Shown piece by piece: positions 16,758-23,246 of a stretch of DNA of 64,000 bases. The translations under genes and the position numbers were made by a program. The DNA comes from Sphingosinicella terrae. Its GTDB lineage: Bacteria; Pseudomonadota; Alphaproteobacteria; Sphingomonadales; Sphingomonadaceae. Position 1 is the first letter of the stretch. Each line of letters opens with the position of its first letter. The stretch is from the NCBI RefSeq assembly GCF_003347635.1, contig NZ_QDFY01000015.1, forward strand, positions 1 through 64,000, given 5' to 3'. The notes beneath the pieces are model-generated. The model did not search any database. It saw only the letters and a program-made list of their open reading frames with translations, and was not told the DNA's origin.

Positions 16758-17984
16758 TCACCCCTTCACGCACACCACCTGCTTCAAGGTATGGACGATC
16801 TCGACCAGGTCGGCCTGGGCGGCCATGACCTTGTCGATCGGCTTGTAGGCCGCCGGCGTCTCGTCGATCACCTCCGCGTCCTTGCGGCACTCCACCCCCT
16901 CCGTCGCGACGATATGGTCGTCGAGGGTGAAGCGCTTCTTCGCCTCGGTGCGCGACATCAGCCGTCCCGCGCCATGGCTGCAGCTCTCGAACGCTTCCTT
17001 GTTGCCGCGGCCACGCACGATGAAGGACTTGGCGCCCATCGATCCGGGGATGATCCCCATCACGCCCTCGGCCGCCCGAACCGCCCCCTTGCGGGTGACG
17101 AGCACGTCCTCGCCGAAATGCCGCTCTCTCTGGACGTAGTTGTGGTGGCAGTTGATCGCCTCCAGCTCCGCCTCGAACGGCTTGGCGATGACCGTGCGAA
17201 TGGCGCGGATCACGTTCGTCATCATCATCCGGCGATTCAACGCCGCGAAATCCTGCGCCCAGCCGACCGCCTCGACATAATCGTCGAAATGATCGGTCCC
17301 TTCCGGAAAGTAAGCCAGGTTCTCGTCGGGCAGGTTGATGAACCATTTGCGCATGTCGCGCTTCGCCAGCTCGATGAAGAAGCTGCCGATCGCGTTGCCG
17401 ACGCCGCGCGAGCCCGAATGGAGCATCACCCACACCCGGTCCGTCTCGTCGAGACAGAGCTCGATGAAGTGATTTCCGGTCCCGAGCGTGCCGAGATGGA
17501 CGAGATGGTTCGTCTTCTCGAGCTTCGGATATTTGTCGGTGATCCGCTTGAACCGCTCGGCGAGCGTCGCCCAGGCGGCGACGATCTCGGGCGGCGGGTC
17601 GCCCCAGCTGCCCTTGTCGCGCTTGCCCCGGCCGACGTCGCGGCCGTGCGGAACCGCCTGCTCGATCGCGCCTCGGATCGCTTCCAGACTGTCGGGCAGG
17701 TCGGCGGCATGGAGCGAGGTCCTCGCCGCCATCATTCCGCAGCCGATATCGACCCCGACCGCGGCCGGAATGACCGCGCCCTTGGTCGGGATGACCGAGC
17801 CTACGGTGGCGCCGATGCCGACATGGACGTCGGGCATGACCGCGACATGCTTGAACAGGAACGGCATCTTCGCCGCCCGCGAAAGCTGCTCGCGCGCCAT
17901 CGGCTCCACCGGGACCCCGCGGGTCCACATCTTCACCGGCGCGCCGCCTTCGACGGCCATATATTCGAATGTCTGCTCGGCCAT
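16758..17984 (-). CDS. rtcB: RNA-splicing ligase RtcB
   Basis: The 408-residue protein has exactly the length of E. coli RtcB and its hallmark blocks: MPDVHVGIGATVGSVIPTKG, AAVGVDIGCGM (metal-binding Cys), HLGTLGTGNHF, GSRGVGN, and SHGAGRLMSR, whose His takes the GMP. RtcB joins 2',3'-cyclic phosphate or 3'-phosphate RNA ends to 5'-OH ends using GTP and Mn(II). The start is the ATG giving MAEQTFEYMAVEGG behind AAGGAGG; the frame upstream overlaps the Y-RNA-like modules and is not translated. It lies downstream of those modules and upstream of rtcA. Confidence 0.97.
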   Translation of the reverse strand: MAEQTFEYMAVEGGAPVKMWTRGVPVEPMAREQLSRAAKMPFLFKHVAVMPDVHVGIGATVGSVIPTKGAVIPAAVGVDIGCGMMAARTSLHAADLPDSLEAIRGAIEQAVPHGRDVGRGKRDKGSWGDPPPEIVAAWATLAERFKRITDKYPKLEKTNHLVHLGTLGTGNHFIELCLDETDRVWVMLHSGSRGVGNAIGSFFIELAKRDMRKWFINLPDENLAYFPEGTDHFDDYVEAVGWAQDFAALNRRMMMTNVIRAIRTVIAKPFEAELEAINCHHNYVQRERHFGEDVLVTRKGAVRAAEGVMGIIPGSMGAKSFIVRGRGNKEAFESCSHGAGRLMSRTEAKKRFTLDDHIVATEGVECRKDAEVIDETPAAYKPIDKVMAAQADLVEIVHTLKQVVCVKG

Positions 17985-18017
17985 CGGGCCCTCCTTGATC
18001 ATGTGTCTAAAGCCATT

Positions 18018-18119
18018 CGGCGCGGCGACAACAGGGCCAGGACATCTCCCGGCAAGGCCGGGGGGAGGGTTCGAACCTCCTTTGCTACCCATGTAGTCCC
18101 GGCGGCATTCGCCGCGCCG
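18018..18119 (-). ncRNA. Y-RNA-like module 4 (T arm and closed acceptor-like stem)
   Basis: The ends pair in an 11-bp stem (18119-18109 with 18028-18018) containing GGCGA/TCGCC, followed on the 5' side by ATG as in the other modules. A second stem pairs GCCGGGAC with GTCCTGGC. Inside are the conserved GGACTACAT, a T-arm hairpin GGAGG-TTCGAAC-CCTCC, and a strong CCCGGC/GCCGGG hairpin where a tRNA acceptor would be. There is no anticodon-like arm and no clear D stem. It ends 34 bases before the rtcB start codon. Y RNAs bind Ro60/Rsr through such foldback stems; the identification rests on structure and on the neighbouring rsr gene. Confidence 0.75.
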
Positions 18120-18122
18120 GGT

Positions 18123-18249
18123 GCCGGCGACGAGGCATGACCGGACATTTCTTGCTGAGCTATCCGGTCGCCCGGAGGCGGGTTCGAACCGCCGTCCTCC
18201 TCCCTCGCGGGAGGCGCTCTCCCATGTAGTCCAATTGGCATTCGCCGGC
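18123..18249 (-). ncRNA. Y-RNA-like module 3 with a complete permuted-tRNA fold
   Basis: An 8-bp terminal stem GCCGGCGA/TCGCCGGC encloses, in order: GGACTACAT, a D-arm 3' half (GGGAGAGC), an anticodon-like hairpin CTCCC-GCGA-GGGAG, a T arm GGCGG-TTCGAAC-CCGCC, a closed acceptor-like hairpin TCCGG-GCGA-CCGGA, then TA and the D-arm 5' half GCTCAG, and finally ATGTCC, which pairs back with GGA...CAT. GCTC pairs with the earlier GAGC. This is a tRNA opened in the D loop with a sealed acceptor end, mounted on a Y stem. The GGCGAATG motif follows the Ro-binding consensus I recall for bacterial Y RNAs. The best defined of the four modules. Confidence 0.8.
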
Positions 18250-18260
18250 TGCTGCCGGTT

Positions 18261-18330
18261 CGGCGGGACGAGAAGGTGACCGGGACGCTCGGTCTTGGCA
18301 AAGATGTAGTCCCGGTCGGCATTCCCGCCG
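18261..18330 (-). ncRNA. Y-RNA-like module 2 (minimal, no T arm)
   Basis: This 70-base module has a CGGCGGGA/TCCCGCCG terminal stem, the conserved AATGCC, then a 9-bp GACCGGGAC/GTCCCGGTC stem with a 22-base loop that starts TACAT. The 3' side keeps the TTCTCGTC element shared with module 1. It lacks the T-arm and acceptor-like hairpins, so it could bind Rsr without presenting a tRNA mimic, or be a decayed copy. Confidence 0.65.
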
Positions 18331-18343
18331 TTTCGGCAATGTC

Positions 18344-18495
18344 GAAGGGTCGTGGCGACGAGAATGGCGAGACGCGGTCCTTAAGCTACTTCCCAAAGGC
18401 GAGATTCGAACTCGCATCTCCCGGTCGCCCGGGCGCTTTACTCGTCGGACCTGGGTGGTGGGATGTAGTCCCGCCGGCATTCGCCACGACCCTTC
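18344..18495 (-). ncRNA. Y-RNA-like module 1 with a permuted-tRNA fold
   Basis: The ends form a perfect 15-bp stem (18495-18481 with 18358-18344) that includes GTGGCGA/TCGCCAC. Inside are a GGGA-CTACA-TCCC hairpin, GGTCC pairing with GGACC, a D stem AAGC/GCTT, an anticodon-like hairpin CCCGG-GCGA-CCGGG, a T arm GCGAG-TTCGAAT-CTCGC, and a short closed acceptor-like CTT-TGGG-AAG followed by TAGCTTAAGG, which reads like the 5' D region of a tRNA. It starts ten bases after the rsr stop codon, so it is transcribed with rsr. Confidence 0.8.
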
Positions 18496-18505
18496 TTCTT
18501 CTTCT

Positions 18506-20053
18506 TCACACCTCCGTTTCGTTCACTTCGGCGACCCAGTCCCTGTCGGCCTTGCCCGAGGCGAAGCGCGCCAGCGTCTCGAACACCGCGTCGGAAAATC
18601 CCCCGACATTGAGAATGTCGGGGCGGCTCTTCGCCTGCGTCGTGCCGTAGGGCTGCAGGTCGATGCAGACGAGCTTCGCCGTCGGCACCCGCCGCCGCAG
18701 CCTTTCCCACTCGGTCAGGGTCGCCGTTGCGGCCCCTCCCCGCCCGGCATCGACCCAGGACTGGTTGTCCGAGACGATGACGACGAGGTCGACCTCGGCC
18801 CGCTCCCGGTTGAGCAGGGCAAGCGGCGCCGAGACATTGGTTCCGCCTCCGCCGATCGCCGCCAGCCGCGCCGCATTGACGGCGATGCGGGCGACCGGAT
18901 CGAGCGCCATCGGCACGACGTCGCATTCGAACGGCAGCACCCGCGCCGCGGAATTGCGCCGCAGCACCGCCGCCGCCACCAAGGCCGCGACATCGATGCA
19001 GCGCACCTTGGACGAGGCGCCTTTGCGGTAGCCGGTCACCGGCGAGCTCATCGAGCCCGACACGTCGGGGCAGACCACGACCCGGCCCGGCACCGCCGGG
19101 ACCGAGGCGAGCGAGGATTCGAGCGCCTGCTCGAGCGCCGCCTGCACCGCCAGGGGAACGCCGTCCCCGACCGTGTCGAGGGCGACCATCAGCTGGTAGG
19201 GCAGCACCCGCGCCCGTGCCAACGCCTCCGGATCGGCCAGCCGCGTGGCCACCGCCTCGGCGACCCCTTCGACCGCGAACGCGCCGCTGCGCGCCACCGT
19301 GTTGAGGTTCATCCTGAGCGCCTGCCACCCCATCCGGACGGCGAGCACCGCCCACTGCTCCGCTCGAAGCGGAAAGGCCGTGAGCCACTCGAAAGGCACG
19401 TCCGGGAGCGGAAGCGAGCTGTCCCGCTTCCACGCCTCGAAGGCGGCGATCTCCGCTGGCAGCGCGGCCACGTCATAAGGGCGACCGATCAGCCAGGCGT
19501 AGAAGGCGCGACGGCTCTCGTCCGCTGGCTTGGGATGGACCATGCGGACGATGTCGGCCAGCGACGGATCGTTTCCCGTCGCCGCCTGCATCAGCGACCG
19601 CATCGACGCTTGCTCCAGCCAGAGCTGGACGAGGCGTTTCGGTCGCGTCCCCAGCGACGTCCGCCCGACCGCGCCGGAGCGCATGATCTGGACGAAACTG
19701 CGGAGCATCCTCCCATTGTCGATCACCCGATCGAATACCCGGACCGCCAGGTCCGGCTCCACCACGGTGAGGAAGGCCGCCAGCAAGGCCGGCATGTCCT
19801 TCATCGAACCGCGCGAGCGGGCATAGACCGCAGCCTTTGCCGCGAAGAGCGGTTCGACGGCGCGCGCCGCGTCGAGCAACTCGGAGAGCTGCGTCTGCGC
19901 CGTCGCGTAGAAGACGTCCTGCAGCGTCCCGGTGGCCGCCAGCTGGGCGAGGCGATGCTCCGGCCCATAGGCATAAGCCGGCGCCCCCTCGCGGTTGCGC
20001 GCGTCGGGGAGGAGCTTCGCCATCGCGGAAGCAAAGAGGCTCTTGTTGGCCAT
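18506..20053 (-). CDS. rsr: Ro60 orthologue (TROVE domain plus VWA domain)
   Basis: The 515-residue protein has a helical TROVE domain (about residues 20-330: TLQDVFYATAQTQL, KAAVYARSRGSMKDMPALLA, VLPYQLMVAL) and a C-terminal von Willebrand A domain with a metal site DVSGSMS near residue 345 and GGGTNVSAPL and SDNQSW later. Ro60 proteins are ring-shaped RNA chaperones that bind Y RNAs outside the ring and misfolded or broken RNA ends in its cavity; bacterial Rsr works with nucleases such as PNPase. The start follows GAAGGAAG. It is the first protein gene of the rtc unit, between a tRNA-like leader RNA and four Y-RNA-like modules. Confidence 0.95.
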   Translation of the reverse strand: MANKSLFASAMAKLLPDARNREGAPAYAYGPEHRLAQLAATGTLQDVFYATAQTQLSELLDAARAVEPLFAAKAAVYARSRGSMKDMPALLAAFLTVVEPDLAVRVFDRVIDNGRMLRSFVQIMRSGAVGRTSLGTRPKRLVQLWLEQASMRSLMQAATGNDPSLADIVRMVHPKPADESRRAFYAWLIGRPYDVAALPAEIAAFEAWKRDSSLPLPDVPFEWLTAFPLRAEQWAVLAVRMGWQALRMNLNTVARSGAFAVEGVAEAVATRLADPEALARARVLPYQLMVALDTVGDGVPLAVQAALEQALESSLASVPAVPGRVVVCPDVSGSMSSPVTGYRKGASSKVRCIDVAALVAAAVLRRNSAARVLPFECDVVPMALDPVARIAVNAARLAAIGGGGTNVSAPLALLNRERAEVDLVVIVSDNQSWVDAGRGGAATATLTEWERLRRRVPTAKLVCIDLQPYGTTQAKSRPDILNVGGFSDAVFETLARFASGKADRDWVAEVNETEV

Positions 20054-20075
20054 GACATCTTCCTTCTCTCATCGG

Positions 20076-20148
20076 TGGCACCGGTGGCTGGAGTCGAACC
20101 AGCTGGTCCTGGCTTTGGAGGCCAAACCGCGCCCGCGCGCTCACCGAT
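20076..20148 (-). ncRNA. tRNA-Trp(CCA)-like RNA in the rsr leader
   Basis: The 73-base element folds as a 7-bp acceptor stem (ATCGGTG with CACCGGT), a D-like hairpin GCGC-GCGG-GCGC, a 5-bp anticodon stem with the loop CTCCAAA (T33, anticodon CCA), a 5-base variable loop, a T arm GCTGG-TTCGACT-CCAGC, and an encoded G-CCA end. A1-T72, G5-C68, G73 and CCA are tRNA-Trp identity features. It departs from real tRNA in having a four-base D loop without the usual AGxxGGxA, one base instead of TA between acceptor and D stems, and a GGT linker. It lies 22 bases before the rsr start, downstream of the sigma-54 promoter. It may be a mimic, a sensor or a decayed gene. Confidence 0.75.
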
Positions 20149-20171
20149 AATCCACTCCGAACCGCTCAGAT

Positions 20172-20218
20172 CGGCGGCTCTCGGGGCGGCCGGCCCATTC
20201 CGGCCGCCCCTTCCGCCG
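20172..20218 (-). promoter_or_regulatory. Strong hairpin in the rsr operon leader
   Basis: Within the predicted transcript, 20200-20210 pairs with 20183-20193 (11 GC pairs, six-base loop), and an outer CGGCGG/CCGCCG helix extends it past a small internal loop. There is no T run, so termination is unlikely. It could protect the 5' end or set RNA processing before the tRNA-like element. Confidence 0.5.
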
Positions 20219-20264
20219 CTTGCCCGGATCCAGCCAGCGCTCGTCATCCGGACGCCACCTGCAG

Positions 20265-20280
20265 TGCAGGGGCCGTGCCA
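20265..20280 (-). promoter_or_regulatory. Sigma-54 promoter of the rsr-Y RNA-rtcB-rtcA operon
   Basis: The minus strand reads TGGCACGGCCCCTGCA, which matches the TGGCACRNNNNTTGCW consensus except for one T in the -12 region and keeps the invariant GG-N10-GC spacing. The start site should be about 20255. The RtcR activator gene diverges from it, as expected for RtcR-controlled rtc operons. Confidence 0.85.
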
Positions 20281-20316
20281 AGATCGCCGACGCCGTCGCA
20301 CGTGAATCGTAAGCCA

Positions 20317-20333
20317 TTGCAACTTAACTGCAA
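20317..20333. promoter_or_regulatory. Inverted repeat upstream of the sigma-54 promoter (possible RtcR site)
   Basis: TTGCA and TGCAA flank a seven-base centre about 37 bases upstream of the -24 element, in the rsr/rtcR intergenic region. Position fits an enhancer-type activator site, but arms of five bases can occur by chance. A TATCGA repeat at 20382-20397 is an alternative. Confidence 0.3.
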
Positions 20334-20429
20334 TCGATCGATGGCTGGTATAGCGGGCTAGCCGGGGCGAAAGCCAAGGCCTATCGATTTCGTATCGACA
20401 GATATCGCTTCTTAGATCATGGTATATGA

Positions 20430-22028
20430 ATGCGGCCTACGATCGTCCTCGGCTTCCTCGGCTCGACTCTCGACGCCAGCAAGAGGGGCCCCACCCGCTG
20501 GAGCAAGTGGCGCCCGACCGTCGGCATGTGCATGCAGGAGGATCTGCGCATCGACCGGCTCGAGCTGATCCATGGGGGGCAGCATGAGGGTCTCGCTCGC
20601 TATGTCAGCCGCGATATCGCCGACGTCTCGCCCGAGACCGAGGTCCGCCTGCACCGAATGGACTTCGCGAACGCCTGGGACTTCGAAGAAGTCTATGGCC
20701 GGCTGCTCGACTTCGCCCGCCTCTATCCGTTCGATCCGGACAATGAGGACTATCTCGTCCACATCACCACCGGCACCCATGTCGCCCAGATCTGCCTCTT
20801 CCTGCTGACCGAGGCGCGCTTCCTTCCCGGGCGGCTGCTCCAAACCAATCCGTCGCGCGGCGAGGTCTCGGCTGCCGGCATGTGGAGCGTCATCGATCTT
20901 GACCTTTCGCGTTACGACAGCATCGCCACCCGCTTCGCGGCAGCCGCGGCGGAAGGAAGCTCGTTCCTCAAGTCCGGGATCGAGACGCGCAACGCCGCCT
21001 TCAACCGAATGATCGACGAGATCGAGCAGGTTGCGATCCGGTCGCGCGCGCCGCTGCTGCTGATGGGGCCGACAGGCGCCGGCAAGTCGCAGCTCGCCAG
21101 GCGCATCTTCGAGCTGAAGCGCGCCAAGCACCAGGTTTCCGGCGGATTCGTCGAGGTGAACTGCGCGACCCTGAAGGGGGACAGCGCGATGTCGGCGCTG
21201 TTCGGCCATCGCAGGGGTGCGTTCACCGGCGCTGCGGCCGACCGGCCGGGCCTGCTCCGTTCGGCGGACAAGGGCGTGCTGTTCCTGGATGAGATAGGCG
21301 AGCTCGGTCTCGACGAGCAGGCGATGATCCTGAGGGCGATCGAGGAGAAGAAGTTCTTCCCGGTCGGTGCCGATCGCGAGGTCTCGTCCGAGTTCCAGCT
21401 GATCGCCGGCACCAACCGCGATCTCGGCCTCGCCGTGGCCGCGGGTACGTTTCGCGACGACCTCCTCGCCCGGCTCAACCTGTGGACCTTCGTGCTGCCG
21501 GCGCTGCGCGACCGGACGGAGGATATCGAGCCCAATCTCGACTACGAGCTCGACCGTTTCGCGGAGCGCGAGGGAGTTCGCGTCGGCTTCAACCGCGAGG
21601 CCCGCAAGGCCTATGTCGGTTTCGCCGTCTCGCCCGAAGCGGCATGGAGCGGCAATTTCCGCGATCTTGCCGCCAGCGTCACCCGGATGGCGACTTTCGC
21701 GCCTTCCGGCCGGATCGACGTCGCCAATGTCGAGACCGAAATCCAGCGGCTGACGCGGCTGTGGTCGGGAAGCCGGCCGTCGGCGCCGGCAGAGGCCCTG
21801 CTCGAGGCGCTGTGCGGCGACAGGCTGGCCGAGATCGATCCGTTCGACCGCGTCCAGCTCTCCGAGGCGATCCGTGTCTGCCGTCGCAGCCGCTCGCTGT
21901 CCGAGGCCGGGCGCGTCCTGTTCAGCGTGTCGCGGACCCGCCGCGCCTCCTCGAACGACGCTGACCGGCTGCGCAAATATCTGCTTCGCTTCGGGCTCGA
22001 TTGGGACCGGGTGCGCGCCGAGGTCTGA
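20430..22028 (+). CDS. rtcR: Sigma-54-dependent activator RtcR
   Basis: The 532-residue protein has the length of E. coli RtcR. The N-terminal domain (to about residue 180; RGPTRWSKWRPTVGM, IDRLELI, DYLVHITTGTHVAQIC) is the CARF-like sensor. The AAA+ domain has Walker A GPTGAGKS, the sigma-54 contact loop GAFTGA, and Walker B VLFLDEIGEL. The C terminus (LSEAGRVLFSVSR...NDADRLRKYL) is the RtcR DNA-binding region. The sensor domain restrains activity until a nucleic-acid signal appears. The ribosome site is weak, suggesting low basal levels. It is divergent from the operon it should control. Confidence 0.96.
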   Translation: MRPTIVLGFLGSTLDASKRGPTRWSKWRPTVGMCMQEDLRIDRLELIHGGQHEGLARYVSRDIADVSPETEVRLHRMDFANAWDFEEVYGRLLDFARLYPFDPDNEDYLVHITTGTHVAQICLFLLTEARFLPGRLLQTNPSRGEVSAAGMWSVIDLDLSRYDSIATRFAAAAAEGSSFLKSGIETRNAAFNRMIDEIEQVAIRSRAPLLLMGPTGAGKSQLARRIFELKRAKHQVSGGFVEVNCATLKGDSAMSALFGHRRGAFTGAAADRPGLLRSADKGVLFLDEIGELGLDEQAMILRAIEEKKFFPVGADREVSSEFQLIAGTNRDLGLAVAAGTFRDDLLARLNLWTFVLPALRDRTEDIEPNLDYELDRFAEREGVRVGFNREARKAYVGFAVSPEAAWSGNFRDLAASVTRMATFAPSGRIDVANVETEIQRLTRLWSGSRPSAPAEALLEALCGDRLAEIDPFDRVQLSEAIRVCRRSRSLSEAGRVLFSVSRTRRASSNDADRLRKYLLRFGLDWDRVRAEV

Positions 22029-22069
22029 CCGCGAAGGCGCGCCTGGTCTCTGGCTCGGTCAGGTGGCTT

Positions 22070-23164
22070 CTACAGTCGGCTGCGCCGCGGCGGGGCGTCC
22101 GACTGGCGGCGGATCAGCTCGAAATCGAGCAGGCGGTGGGGCACTTCGGGCACCGGACCTTCACGCGAGCGGCGGATGAGGTCGGCGAGCATCGTCACCG
22201 CCTCGTCCGCCATCGCCGCGACCGGCTGGCGGATCGTCGTCAGTTCCGGCCAGATGGTGGTGGCAAGCGGCGTATCGTCGAAGCCGCAGACCGACAGGTC
22301 GGCCGGCACGTCGAGCCCGAAGCGGTGGGCGGCGGCGATGGTGGCGGCGGCCATGTCGTCGTTGCTGGCGAAGATCGCGGTCGGCACCGGATCGAGCGAG
22401 AGCAGGTGATCGGCTGCCTCGAGGCCGGAGCGATAGGTGAAGTTGCCGGTCGCGACCAGGCTCTCGTCCATGGCGATGCCGGCTTCCTCGAGGGCGGCGC
22501 AAAAGCCCTGCTCCCGAAGACCGCTGGAGGCATGGTTGGGGCGTCCGGTGATGAAGCCGATGCGGCGATGGCCGAGCTTGATCAGGTGGCGCGTCATCTC
22601 GAGCGCGGCGCCGCGGTCGTCGATGCCGACCGAGGCGAGCAGGGGTGCGGGCCGGGTGGAGCCGGTCGCGACCACCGCGATCCCCGCCTCGCGCAGCCGG
22701 TCGACCAGGAGATGGGCATCGCCCAGCGGTGGCGGCAGGATCACGCCGTCCAGCCGGGCGCCGATGAGCGCGTCGGCCGCCGCCGCCTCGCCGGCGCTGA
22801 TCTGGTGGCGCTGGACGATGAGCTGGACGTTGATCAGGCTGCAGCTCTCGAGCGCGCCGAGCAGGAACTCGGTCAAATAGGCCGGGTTCGGGATCCTGTA
22901 GAGAAGGCCGATGCGGAGCGCCGCGGCGCCGGCCAGCGTGCGCGCCGCCGCATTGGGCGCGTAGCCCAGCGCCTCGACGGCCGCCTCCACCGCCCGCCGG
23001 GTCGCCGGCCGGACGCCCTTCTCGCCGTTGATGACGCGCGACACCGTCATCCGCGACACGCCCGCGTGGCGGGCGACGTCGTGGATGGTCGGCGCCCGGC
23101 CTTCGCGCCGGCGCGTCGCAGGCGCTGGACCTGCCGTCCCGTTCACGTCCGAAGGCTCCGGCAC
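22070..23164 (-). CDS. LacI-family transcriptional regulator
   Basis: The 364-residue protein has the LacI helix-turn-helix TIHDVARHAGVSRMTVSRVI near residue 26, the hinge helix region AARTLAG, and a periplasmic-binding-protein-like sensor domain with RHLIKLGHRRIGFITG and ASNDDMAAATIAAAHRFGL blocks. A GTG serves as the start, after AAGGGCAG. Most relatives sense sugars or nucleosides, but no sugar gene lies beside it; it is followed by rtcR (convergent) and preceded by gdhA in the same direction, 82 bases away. The target is unknown. Confidence 0.9.
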   Translation of the reverse strand: MPEPSDVNGTAGPAPATRRREGRAPTIHDVARHAGVSRMTVSRVINGEKGVRPATRRAVEAAVEALGYAPNAAARTLAGAAALRIGLLYRIPNPAYLTEFLLGALESCSLINVQLIVQRHQISAGEAAAADALIGARLDGVILPPPLGDAHLLVDRLREAGIAVVATGSTRPAPLLASVGIDDRGAALEMTRHLIKLGHRRIGFITGRPNHASSGLREQGFCAALEEAGIAMDESLVATGNFTYRSGLEAADHLLSLDPVPTAIFASNDDMAAATIAAAHRFGLDVPADLSVCGFDDTPLATTIWPELTTIRQPVAAMADEAVTMLADLIRRSREGPVPEVPHRLLDFELIRRQSDAPPRRSRL

Positions 23165-23246
23165 CTGCCCTTGCGACGGGCGGCGGGCAGCATTCGTCCG
23201 CCTCCGATCGGCAGGGGCGTCCTCCTCCGCGCCGGCCCTTGCCGTA

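Noticed and set aside
17985-18092. Longer RtcB with 36 extra N-terminal residues
   Set aside because: The extra stretch overlaps Y-RNA module 4. The ATG at 17984 has a strong ribosome site and gives 408 residues, the family length.
18123-18249. Ordinary tRNA gene in the region of Y module 3
   Set aside because: T arm, D-like and anticodon-like parts are present, but in permuted order with a closed acceptor and no free 3' end, so it cannot be a normal tRNA.
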